DNA from: Mixophyes australis
Taxonomy: Eukaryota; Chordata; Amphibia; Anura; Limnodynastidae
DNA: 64,000 bases
NCBI GenBank assembly: GCA_036250195.1
Contig: JAVHZZ010000008.1
Location: 4,511,934-4,575,933 of the forward strand
Direction: 5' to 3'
Shown here piece after piece: positions 35,641 through 45,201 of the stretch. Numbering within the stretch: the first letter of the stretch is position 1; every line of letters begins with the position of its first letter. The position numbers were made by a program, and so were the translations under genes. Below the pieces are notes generated by a model. That model had not been told where the DNA came from and searched no databases. It saw nothing but the letters and a program-made list of their open reading frames with translations.

Positions 35641-36240
35641 GGGGCATATTTAATAAAGCACGATAGTGCTTTTAACGGGTCATTAAGGTCCCACAGTGTC
35701 CTCCGCAAATTTATTAAGGGGGCATCGCAGCAGATATCATGGATATCTGCTGCTTTGCATTCCTCTTCGTTTTGGGAGCAGTCACCATTCAACAGAATGG
35801 TGACTGCTCCTGGCCGCAATCTAACAAGTCCCGAAAAAACATTTTTTTCGGGAACTGGCGTACATCATCCGAATTGAGGAAATCTAATGCTGTCAGCTCT
35901 GCTCCGGAGAGCAGAGCTGGACAGCGCATGTGTGGAGGGATCACATGATCCCTCCCTGTCACTCAGCGCGCTCTCTCTGCAACGATAGAGAGGGGATCTG
36001 TGTGCGCATGTCCAGTTCTTGGACTGGACATGCGCACTTGAAGAGTGGAGAAGACCCGGAGACAGCGCTTCCGAAGAGAGGGGTAAGTATGATTTTTTTT
36101 ATCACTGAAACAGCAGTTTTTCAGAACTGCTGTTTCTGTGCAGGGCTGTGCATAAATGTGAGAAATAGTTCAATCCTTATCATTGCGATAAGGATTGAAA
36201 ACTACTTTTCACTTTATGTGAATAATGATAAATGTGCCCC
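35641..36240 (+). mobile_element. Multi-hairpin non-autonomous element, copy 3, with TTA duplication
   Basis: Exactly 600 bp, GGGGCATATTTAATAAAG to ATAAATGTGCCCC. TTA flanks both sides (35638-35640 and 36241-36243), which supports a 3-bp target duplication of PIF/Harbinger type. The hairpin chain is as in copy 1. Hairpin 8 at 36003-36036 is perfect over 14 pairs. This copy gives the best-defined boundaries of the family. Confidence 0.88.
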
Positions 36241-36289
36241 TTAAGATTGTATATACACGTAGCCACCACAACCCGGTCCTTATCCACCG

Positions 36290-36450
36290 GTATTAGTTTA
36301 GATTGTAAGCTCTCAAGACCAGGGCACTCTCTACCCTCTGACCTCACATGCCCTTGTTCTGACTTTCTGTATAACTGTTAATAGCGACTGTCCAGCGCTG
36401 CAGAGTTTTGTGGCGCCGTTTACAAATAAACTATGACGATTATGATGAAT
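36290..36450 (+). repeat. LINE 3' tail, TACAAATAAA type
   Basis: TTTAGATTGTAAGCTCTCAA, then CAGCGCTGCAGAGTTTTGTG, then GGCGCCGTTTACAAATAAAC. It parallels the tail at 27400-27470. It is 5' truncated. Confidence 0.6.
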
Positions 36451-38009
36451 AATTCCCCATCGGAAGACTGAGAGTCACCACTTCCAGTACAGTAACAATC
36501 GTCTCTTTATAAAAGTCCGTTTAATTCAAGCTTACAAACGAGATGAAAGGAACTTTGTAATAATGAAGGAAGGAGAAGACACTTATGAAGTTCAAGCTGA
36601 AAAGACCAGTATAACAGAGAGATTACTTTGTGCACTGAATGGCTCTCTTACGAGAGACGGGGACTTCTAATGCCGGCTATACGCCAGTGTTATCTACAGC
36701 AAGAGTCACAGGTCGTAGAAAAGCCTTTGTGGGTTGAACTGGCCTGCGGACCACCAGTTAGACAGCAGCGCCATGTACAAAAGAGATTAAAGGATCACAA
36801 GTTAGTACGGGACAAAAGAGAGAGGTCAGCCGAATAACAAGCCATGGGAACAAGAATGAATTGGATGTTACAGTCCAATGATTTTATGAATAGGTTATTT
36901 ATTTAATATGAACAGCTTTCCAAAATAGAAATCAGTAGCGCAGTCTATCAGGAATATCTGACACAGGTTATACCCTCTTCTTCCACATCCGGAGCCTCTC
37001 TATATACCAGACGGAGAGGGGGCTCATAGTAGAGGGATTAGTACATACTGCATTATGTCATACAATTCTATACCGCTCGTTACAGCCAAATTACACCGCA
37101 ATCTACTCTGCTGTCTGTTCAATCCTTTCACGAGCCATTCTGGCTGCCTGATGGGAGGCCTAGCAGGACATTTCCTAATCTACATGATGGATTGAGGCAG
37201 AATTATTACCATGATCCATAGCTACAGATGAAATGACCCAACTACACTACAAGTTACACAACCGATAAAGATTCCCAGGGTCGGGTATGTACAGATCCAC
37301 AGGAACGCCGGATCAACGCGGATTTGAAAGCTGTAATAACCTTTATTGGGCCATTAGGAACGATAATAGTGCATTAGGAGCGCAAACAACAGGGGGAGAC
37401 GCTATTATCCTCAATAATATTGGCAGAATCTCTCACAAAAAGAATAAGACAAAGATTAAGCTAACAAAATAGAAAAAAAACCCTTTTCAATTTCCTTTAC
37501 TCAATGTAACACAAATACAGTATACACACAGTAACCGTGCAACATTGTAACCCCTGGGACAGAATATTCTAAGAGGCAGCGCGCAGTAAATGGCCGAGAG
37601 AAGGAATAAAAAGGGCCCTATACTGCCACCTGCTGTACAGAATTGCTGCTGTTTTAATGCCCCCTGTACTAGTTCTCTATACATCTATGCTGCTCATTCT
37701 GGATACACACTTCCAAAATACATGTTTACGGGAACAAAACCATGGAATATATGTAGAAGTTAAGACGGATAAAAAACAATAGGCAAAGGATTAGAGAGTA
37801 ATGTTAAAAAAGTTTTCTTTACTTCTTTGGCTTTTATTTCTATGTGAGGCAGCATTTGAGTTTCCAGTCTAGAGTCTGGGATGTAGCCATAGGCGATGGC
37901 TAGACCTCCTAGTAATTGAAAGTTAGAGGATTTTTGTTGGCTTAGTAGTCAAAAGGTTCTTTCTTACATCTAATCTAATAAAAAAAAAAACTGCCTCTTA
38001 TTAAAGGTT
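36451..38009. other. No gene recognised
   Basis: AT-rich unique sequence. No coding domain found in the short frames. Confidence 0.45.
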
Positions 38010-38310
38010 GGGCAGCACGGTGGCTCAGTGGTTAGCACTTCTGCCTTACAGCACCGGGGTCATGAGTTCAATTCCCGACCATGGCCTTATCTGTGTGGAG
38101 TTTGTATGTTCTCCCCGTGTTTGTGTGAGTTTCCACTGGACGCTATGGTTTCCTCCCACACTCCAAAAAAAAACCCAAAAAAACATACAAGTAGGTTAAT
38201 TGGCTGCTATCAAAATATACGGAAATGTTAGGGAATTTAGACTGTAAGCTCCAATGGAGCAGGGACTGATGTGAGTAAGTTCTCTGTACAGCGCTGCGGA
38301 ATTAGTGGCG

Positions 38311-38703
38311 CAGGGCCGGATTAAGGGTATGGAGGCCCCTGGGCTAAGGGGCCCTCCATTCCCCGCGAGGCCCCCAATGTGAGCCGTCCGCCGCCCCCCA
38401 CCCCCCGCGAGGACCCCCCCAAGCACTTACCTGTCAGTGCAGTCCTCCGTCCCGGCGCGCTGTAAGCTCCTTACTGAGGAGATCTCGCGAGAGTTCATGA
38501 ACTCTCGCGAGATATCCTCAGTAAGCAGACTACAGCGCGCCGGGACGGAGGACTGCACTGACAGTGCTCAGCAGCATTGATCGGGCCGGGGGCGCCCCCG
38601 CCCCCGACCGATCAATAATGCTGCTGAGGAGTTTGAAGGGCCCCCTGGATGCCCTAGGCCCCTGGGCTATAGCCCAGTTAGACCTCGGGTTAATCCGGCC
38701 CTG
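38311..38703 (+). mobile_element. Non-autonomous hAT element, 393 bp, inserted in a SINE
   Basis: Termini CAGGGCCGGATTAAGG and GGTTAATCCGGCCCTG are inverted repeats. The exact 8-bp duplication TAGTGGCG is at 38303-38310 and 38704-38711. The interior has GGGGCCCTCC blocks, a GC-rich region and a foldback with 67-bp arms (38431-38497 and 38498-38564, about four mismatches, no loop). The apex carries two copies of TCTCGCGAGA (38483-38492, 38503-38512). A truncated relative lies at 48940-49043. It has no transposase. Confidence 0.95.
38431..38564. repeat. Long hairpin in the 38311 hAT element
   Basis: The centre is GAGTTCATGAACTC. The arms include CTGTCAGTGCAGTCCTCCGT and CCGGCGCGCTG. About 63 of 67 positions pair. 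The GC-rich, CpG-rich stem differs from the surrounding AT-rich sequence. Confidence 0.93.
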
Positions 38704-38895
38704 TAGTGGCGCTATATAAATAATTGGTGATGATGAAAGGTTCCCATTTCCTTCTCGTTAATCATCATCCCTTATCGCAAACAATAAGGCGGTTTCCACA
38801 TGGTTTAAGGCCCAATAGTTCTCACTGGGTATAAATTCTTCCAATAGACCAGTGGATATGTGCAAAATCAGCCCAAGATTATTTTAACTAACAAG

Positions 38896-39228
38896 GGGCC
38901 TGATTCATTAAAGATCTTACCTTAAGAAACTTCTTATTTCAGTCTCCTGGACAAAACCATGTTACAATGCAAGGGGTGCAAACTAGTATTCGGTTTTGCA
39001 CACAAATTAAATACCGACAGTTTTTTCACGTAGCACACAGATACTTGATAGCTTATTTGTACACTGAAATTTAAAGTTGATATTTGTGTGCTACATGAAA
39101 AAACAGTCGGTATTTAACTTATGTGCAAAACAGAAAACTAATTTGCACCCCTTGCATTGTAACATGGTTTTGTCCAGGAGACTGAAATAAGAAGTTTCTT
39201 AAGTTAAGATCTTTAATGAATCAGGCCC
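38896..39228. mobile_element. MITE with about 150-bp terminal inverted repeats, AAG duplication
   Basis: Ends GGGCCTGATTCATTAAAG and CTTTAATGAATCAGGCCC. The arms (about 38896-39045 and 39085-39228) pair almost throughout, including 41 consecutive bases from GTCTCCTGGACAAAACC to GGGGTGCAAA. AAG occurs on both sides (38893-38895 and 39229-39231). A diverged relative is at 61380-61652. No coding capacity. Confidence 0.9.
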
Positions 39229-39231
39229 AAG

Positions 39232-39693
39232 ATGAATACAAAGCTGCAACTATTAAGGTCAATCTATAGTAACTACTTACAACATTTACATTACACCCAA
39301 TCATAGACCCTAAATAATTATATGCTGTACGCAAGATGGAGACTAACCCACCTGACTCATCCTAAAATAATTCTGCGTGCAGGGTCCCCAATACAGTGCA
39401 AGTCATTTGTTGCGCATTGTAATGGTGAGTTCCTGCTGCTTTTTAGTTTCTACAGTTTACCATCCAATAAAAATTTGTGACTGTCCGCGGGACTAAACTG
39501 CTGAAATGAGATTTTGTTCCATGCGCTATAAATTTACACGAGCTGTAAGAAGAGGCCGCTGTGATAAGGAAAACTGAAAGTAGTTCCTCGATTTGTGAGC
39601 CGACGTGGAGGTTCTGCATCACCTTGTCGTTGGCGCATTCACTGCGATCAGTAAGTAATTTGCTCATTCTAGGAGAGTATAAAGCAATAGTGC
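39232..39693. other. No gene recognised
   Basis: Unique sequence between two transposons. No coding or RNA feature seen. Confidence 0.45.
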
Positions 39694-39701
39694 AGTCAGT
39701 G

Positions 39702-40018
39702 CAGGGGCGGATCTAGAAAAATACTGTACCCGGGGCGATTTAGGGGGGGCGATTTAGGCCCCGCCCCTTTCTAACATCTCAGGCTGCCAACGGCTGCACA
39801 GTATGTGCAGGTCCGTCCAGCCGTGACAGGCAGGGACAGTGTTCTGCCCGGCTGCTCTGACTGTGTTTAAAACACAGTCAGAGCAGCCGGGCAGAACACT
39901 GTCCCTGCCTGTCACGGCTGGACGGACCTGCACATAGTGTGCAGCCCTCGGCAGCAAGTGTCTGCTAGGGGGAGGCGATCGCCTCGATCGCGCCCCCCCC
40001 CCCTTGGTTCCGCCACTG
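39702..40018 (+). mobile_element. Non-autonomous hAT element, 317 bp, nearly perfect foldback
   Basis: Termini CAGGGGCGGATCTAG and TTGGTTCCGCCACTG are imperfect inverted repeats. The exact 8-bp duplication AGTCAGTG lies at 39694-39701 and 40019-40026. The core is a hairpin with arms 39792-39868 and 39870-39946 (76 of 77 positions pair, 67 of them in one perfect block). The right side has a GGCGATCGCC palindrome and a C-rich run. It has no coding capacity. The near-perfect arms point to a young insertion or to arm-to-arm conversion. Confidence 0.95.
39792..39946. repeat. 77-bp-arm hairpin in the 39702 hAT element
   Basis: The two arms are separated by a single unpaired A at 39869. The only mismatch within the arms is 39801 versus 39937. 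The perfect inner block is 67 bp. Confidence 0.95.
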
Positions 40019-40026
40019 AGTCAGTG

Positions 40027-40409
40027 CGATGTAACTGGAAGTATAGACACGACATCAAGTAAAGGCAGCCACAATGCCCCCTTATTGTCAAGAGTTATTA
40101 AAGACCTTAATGTATAACATCTGTGTGTGCAAGTGGGAGGTCTTCAATTTTGCATAGCGAACTCTGAAGTTGTAAAACCTCCGTGGGCATGCAAGCAATC
40201 AAAACAGACAAATGTAATGCAAATATCAATGACACAGGAACGCAGGAAACCAAACGGAAGTCTCCAAAACAAGACGCCATGCACGATTTTTTGGCTTCCT
40301 AAGCGATCCCCACTTGCATCCAGAGTAAAGTGGTCCTAAGAGTCACAATCTTCCCTCTAAATCCAAAGCCCATTATACTTCAAGAACCCACAGTAGACAT
40401 ATTGATGTA
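40027..40409. other. No gene recognised
   Basis: Unique sequence after the hAT element. No recognisable feature. Confidence 0.45.
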
Positions 40410-40553
40410 ATGTCTGTCTGTCTGTGTGTGTGTGTGTCTATATTAGGGAATTTAGACTGTAAGCTCCAATGGGGCAGGGACTGATGTGAGTTCTCTGTAC
40501 AGCGCTGCGGAATTAGTGGCGCTATATAAATAAATGATGATGATGATGATGAA
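40410..40553 (+). mobile_element. SINE 3' half
   Basis: TGTCTGTCTG and (TG)n, then AATTTAGACTGTAAGCTCCA, CAGCGCTGCGGAATTAGTGG and GCTATATAAATAAATG with (ATG)n. The tRNA-like head is missing, so this copy is 5' truncated. It is close to the 23440 consensus. Confidence 0.88.
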
Positions 40554-40624
40554 TGACACCCAGGAAACCAGAGGGGAAGAACCTTAGACACTACTCAGAG
40601 CTGCTCCATTATTCTGGAGAACAT

Positions 40625-41044
40625 AAGGGTCATTTATTAACATAGGTGCACAATAGCTGCATTCTATACCAACCAATCATTAGTCAACTCAAAGGGAAAT
40701 TATTTTACATGAGCAAAAATGCGTGAATAATTAGAAGTTATATGAGTTATGATTTACAGGACCCTCCTTCCCCTCCCCCCGGTGTACATGTTTAATATTT
40801 CCACAACCATTTAAAGCTGTGCAAACACCATTGTTTCTAAAGTTGACCTCAGACTTTGAAGTGGCGTTTCACTCCTTCCGCCATGCGCATTTTCAGCTGT
40901 ATCCATAAAACTTGGCGCAGACAGAATTTCCCATGGTAGTTGCAATAACCGAAAGTGAGAACGCAAGGTGAAATGCGCTAGTTGTATTTGTAGGTGCACT
41001 TGCACACATAAAAAAAGCTTTGTGGGTCTGCATAAATGATCCTT
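40625..41044. mobile_element. Candidate MITE, AAGGRTCATTTAT termini
   Basis: Left AAGGGTCATTTATTAACATA and right CATAAATGATCCTT are inverted. Inner words (TAGGTGCAC left, GTAGGTGCACTTGCAC right) do not form long arms. No clean duplication was found, so the boundaries are tentative. Confidence 0.5.
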
Positions 41045-41506
41045 ATTGGGTTAAATTTGGGAACCCACATTCAGAGATACTCAGGAACCCTACGTCACAA
41101 TTCTGACACAATATATCATTGTTTGCTTGGCTCATATAAGATGCAACATATAAAGCTGCAATAACTTCTCTCTGGAAGTATGAAATACATTGTAGCTGAT
41201 TGTATGATGGTGATTATTGCTGGGGCTCCAGCATACTAATATTCTCTTTCATCTTTGCTGCAGTCAACAACCTAACAAATCCCATCATCTCTTGAACTAA
41301 CCTCTAATTCTCTTCCCGAATTAACCGGAGTTCAATTAATTAACTGATGTGAAGGGTTTGTTTTGTTTTATATCAATTCCTCTGTTAAACCCAGATTAAT
41401 GCAATCAGAAAGCCAGCGCTAAGTTTGGGAGCGGAGAAATATTCCCCGAATGGAGCAGGTCCGGCTGTAGTAACATTGTGCAACCTCATCTGTCCAAGCG
41501 GAGACA

Positions 41507-41581
<75 letters not shown>

Positions 41582-42435
41582 CACTTAACAACTAAATAAA
41601 AGGTCGTGGAACACGTCCATAGCTTCAGAACTAATTTATGAGGGGGTGCTAGCTTCTGTTTTGCCATTAGAATTAAAATGAAAATTGTATTATAATGGCA
41701 CTTTCAAATGAGCCATTTGATTATTTAAGCATTTACAGTGTTAACAATAATGAGAAACCATTAAAGTCCAAAAGATTAAATTCTTGCATATCAAACGGGA
41801 AGGTATAATCCGTTGTTTAATCTGAACGTGACTTTGTACTGGAAATATACCAAGAAGTGTTCATGTAACCTCACTGCTTAATACAGGACACCGTGAGGCC
41901 GATTCAAATAGCCGCAAGACTCCGTAGTAATTTTGCAACTATGAGATGTGAGCGAAGAGAAGGTCATTTCCTACAACATCACATGGTAACATACCCGTGA
42001 GGTTACTGCAGAACCTTGAGGCCAATTCAAACGGCTTCTATAGCTGTTAGAAAACTTTCCCCACTAACCTTGGTTAATTCTTTTCATTTACTGATTTTAT
42101 AGGCTAAATACACACTGGAATGCTAAAAATGCAAAGTAAAACGCTTAGAAAACCGCACTGGGTTTATATATCTGTTTAATAGACATTTATATTTGCATCC
42201 TTTTAAACATGCATCTGTGACAAAGCAGGAATGTGCGGTCTTGTGCAAGCCAAATGCATGTTGAAAATGCTACTCAGCCGATTCGCATTGCATATATAAC
42301 GTGCTGTCATTGAGATGAATGCGAGTCTCAAATGCATTGGTTTTAAAATGTACCGAAACGGAAAAGAAGGAGTTACAAAAACGTACCATAGAATAACGCA
42401 AAGGAAACAGATGGAAAAACGTGTATGCAGCCTAT
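41045..42435. other. No gene recognised; CA microsatellite
   Basis: 41230-41480 is repeat-free and has several TTAATTAA and TTAATGCAAT words, so it could be regulatory. The (CA)n at 41503-41582 follows. The rest is unique AT-rich DNA. Open frames over the CA tract are artefacts. Confidence 0.45.
41503..41582. repeat. (CA)n microsatellite
   Basis: About 36 CA dinucleotides after a short imperfect CACGCG start. Minus-strand frames rich in CV repeats come from it. Confidence 0.97.
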
Positions 42436-43060
42436 GGGGCACATTTATCATTTATCGGGAAAAATGAGAAATACTTATCAATCCTTATCGCATGGATAAG
42501 GATTGATGTATTTCTCAAATTTATTAAAAATGGATCACAGAAACAGCAGTTCCGAAAAACTGCTGTTTCTGTGATTAAAAAAAAATCATACTTACCCCCC
42601 TGTTCGGGACGCGCTGTCTCAGGATCTCCTACTGGTCATCTTCGTTCCTCTTCATTCTTCAATTGCGCATGTGCAGTTTGAAGACCCCCGCTCTGTCTCT
42701 GCAACTATCGTTGCAGAGAGAGAGCGGTAAGTGACAGGGAGGGATCATGTGATCCCTCCACACATGCGCTGTCCAGCTCTGCTCTTCGGAGCAGAGCTGA
42801 CAGCATTGGATTCTTTCAATTATGATAATCTACGCCAGCTTCAGCTGGTACATTAACATGACTTGTTAGATTGCGGCTGGGAGCAGTCACCATACTGTTG
42901 AATGGTGACTGCTCGCAAAAACGATCAGGAGTGCAAAGCAGCAGATATCCATGATATCTGCTGCGATGCACCTTTAATAAATTTGCGGAGAGCACTTTGG
43001 GATCTGATTTCCACGGTAAGTGCACGATAGTGCACTACCGTGATTTCTTAAATATGCCCC
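42436..43060 (-). mobile_element. Multi-hairpin non-autonomous element, copy 4 (inverted)
   Basis: Read on the minus strand it starts GGGGCATATTTAAGAAATCA at 43060 and ends ATAAATGTGCCCC at 42436. The CACGGTAGTGCACTATCGTG hairpin, the GATATCATGGATATC stem, the GAGCAGTCACCAT stem, the CAGCTCTGCTC stem and the 18-bp AACAGCAGTT stem are present. The left arm of hairpin 8 is lost. The flanks TAT and TAA match at 2 of 3. Confidence 0.82.
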
Positions 43061-43229
43061 TAAAAGCGTAGAGAGTTCAGAACCAGCCCCCACTTGAGAG
43101 ATCACCATGGAAGCTGGAAACGGATGATGGTAAGTAAATATTATTAGTCCAATACCATCTTAATATAAATTTGCTCCTGTTTGCAGAGATTTATTGTACA
43201 GCAAGCTTCATAATAAATATTTTAACTAA
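43061..43229. other. No gene recognised
   Basis: Short unique spacer. Confidence 0.4.
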
Positions 43230-43500
43230 TTACCTCCCAACATTGGAATAGGGGACCGGGCCAATGTCTCAATGGGGGGGTGGCCACACTCGGGGGGTGC
43301 CTAGCGCTATTGAAGAGCTAGGCTGCCACTATCTCCCCTCCCGTCTCCTCCAAACCCTTTAACTACCATGCGTGCCGCCATTCGCCAGTGAATGCGACAT
43401 ACCTCCCAAACTTCCCATCCACGGAACCAATCAGGATAGCGGGGCAGAGCACTCAAACCGGGACTGTCCTGTCTAAATTGGAATGGTTGGGTATGCTATT
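43230..43500. repeat. Dispersed repeat, TACCTCCCAACATT type
   Basis: The left end ATTACCTCCCAACATTGGAA and the right end TTGGAATGGTTGGGTATGCT are imperfectly inverted. The interior has GGGGTGGCCACACTCGGGGG and a CATACCTCCCAAACTTCCC word at about 43398. It has the same general form as 6905-7130. Confidence 0.55.
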
Positions 43501-44087
43501 ATTTTCATGTTATTGATATCATGATTCTATATTTAAGTGCCCATATATTACACTGTACATGGATGGTATCATGATAAAAAACAAATGAAGTACAGTAAAG
43601 GTGGCTCTGCCCAAAGGAGCTTACACTCTAATTCACATGTATCAAGAAGCCTCTTACCTGGAGTTTGAGCATTTCATTTTTGAGGTTCACCTGCAGTTAT
43701 AGCACGAAGAGCAGGTGAACATAATTATTAGCCGCTGAAACCATCATTTTCTCTCTTTTCTCTGTTTCTAGGTAGTTTTCTCAAATTACTGTACGATACA
43801 AGAAAGCACAATCCCCATAGACAAAGGCACAGAGAAAAGAAAGCACGGAAATGCTATGTAAATGAATTAAGCTAGTAATTACAATGCAATTTCCTCCTGC
43901 AAAGTGACACTTAGGGGTATATCTATCAAACAGTGATATTATCTAACATTAGTTCAAGAAAATCTATCATTTACAAAAAGTACAGCTTGTTTACTTAGAC
44001 TTCCTAAGTGCATCTTAGCAGCAGTCTTCTCCAAATATATCATTAAAATGTAACAATGCAAACACCATAAAACCTAAATTATCTAAA
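43501..44087. other. No gene recognised
   Basis: Unique AT-rich DNA. GGGGTATATCTATCAAACAG at 43914 resembles one terminus of the 3754 MITE family, but no partner end was found. Confidence 0.45.
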
Positions 44088-44970
44088 CTGGCCTCTATAC
44101 CCCTGTATCCTGAGCTGGCCTCCATACCTCTGTATCCTGAGCTGGCCTCCATGTCCCTGTATCCTGAGCTGGCCTCCATGTCCCTGTATCCTGAGCTGGC
44201 CTCCATGTCCCTGTATCCTGAGCTGGCCTCCATGTCCCTGTATCCTGAGCTGGCCTCCATGTCCCTGTATCCTGAGCTGGCCTCCATGTCCCTGTATCTT
44301 GAGCTAGCCTCCATGTCCCTGTATCCTGAGCTAGCCTCCATGTCCCTGTCTCCTGAGCTAGCCTCCATGTCCCTGTCTCCTGAGCTAGCCTCCATGTCCC
44401 TGTCTCCTGAGCTAGCCTCCATGTCCCTGTATCCTGAGCTAGCTTCCATGTCCCTGTATCCTGAGCTAGCCTCCATGTCCCTGTATCCTGAGCTAGCCTC
44501 CATGTCCCTGTATCCTGAGCTAGCCTCCATGTCCCTGTATCCTGAGCTAGCCTCCATGTCCCTGTATCCTGAGCTAGCCTCAATGTCCCTGTATCCTGAG
44601 CTAGCCTCCATGTACCTGTATCCTGAGCTAGCCTCCATGTCCCTGTATCCTGAGCTAGCCTCCATGTCCCTGTATCCTGAGCTAGCCTCCATGTCCCTGT
44701 ATCCTGAGCTAGCCTCCATGTCGCTGTATCCTGAGCTAGCCTCCATGTACCTGTATCCTGAGCTAGCCTCCATGTCCCTGTATCCTGAGCTAGCCTCCAT
44801 GTCCCTGTATCCTGAGCTAGCCTCCATGTCCCTGTATCCTGAGCTAGCCTCCATGTCCCTGTATCCTGAGCTAGCCTCCATGTCCCTGTATCCTGAGCTA
44901 GCCTCCATGTCCCTGTATCCTGAGCTAGCCTCCATGTCCCTGTATCCTGAGCTAGCCTCTGTGTCCCTGT
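44088..44970 (+). repeat. 27-bp minisatellite, about 32.7 units
   Basis: The unit is CTAGCCTCCATGTCCCTGTA plus TCCTGAG. The first seven or so units carry CTGGCC and the later ones CTAGCC. Three adjacent units have TGTCTCC (44346-44412), and two units 135 bp apart carry TGTACC. The block pattern indicates duplications of groups of units. Because 27 is divisible by three, open frames up to 306 codons run through it on both strands, but there is no sign of a gene. Confidence 0.97.
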
Positions 44971-45201
44971 GATGTCACAGCGCAGTCACACAGTCTATGT
45001 AGCAGGTTAGTGTGTGATTGGATGGTGATGTCACAGCGCAGTCACACAGTCTATGTAGCAGGTCAGTGTGTGATTGGATGGTGATGTCACAGCGTAGTCA
45101 CACAGTCTATGTAGCAGGTCAGTGTGTGATTGGATGGGGATGTCACACAGTGAGCGCAGTCACACAGTCTATGTAGCAGGTTAGTGTGTGATTGGACGGT
45201 G
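44971..45201 (+). repeat. 56-bp tandem repeat, four units
   Basis: Units start at 44971, 45027, 45083 and 45139 with GATGTCACAGCGCAGTCACA. Each includes CAGTCTATGTAGCAGGTTAG and TGTGTGATTGGATGG. The fourth has an 8-bp insertion. It abuts the 27-bp array with no spacer and shares no sequence with it. Confidence 0.95.

Larger units (their letters stand above)
38010..38736 (+). mobile_element. tRNA-like SINE split by a hAT element
   Basis: The SINE head GGCAGCACGGTGGCTCAGTG, with A and B boxes, and its body run to 38310. The tail resumes at 38704 with TAGTGGCGCTATATAAATAA. Between them sits the hAT element at 38311-38703. Removing that element and one copy of the 8-bp duplication restores a continuous SINE 3' end, so the order of events is SINE first, hAT second. 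The (TG)n segment seen in other copies is short here. Confidence 0.92.

Noticed and set aside
44088..44970. CRISPR array
   Set aside because: The units are contiguous with no unique spacers and the genome is vertebrate. It is a minisatellite.
44015..44972. Open frames of 273-306 codons on both strands
   Set aside because: They are produced by the 27-bp tandem array, whose unit length is a multiple of three. Both strands and several frames are open, so there is no evidence of coding.
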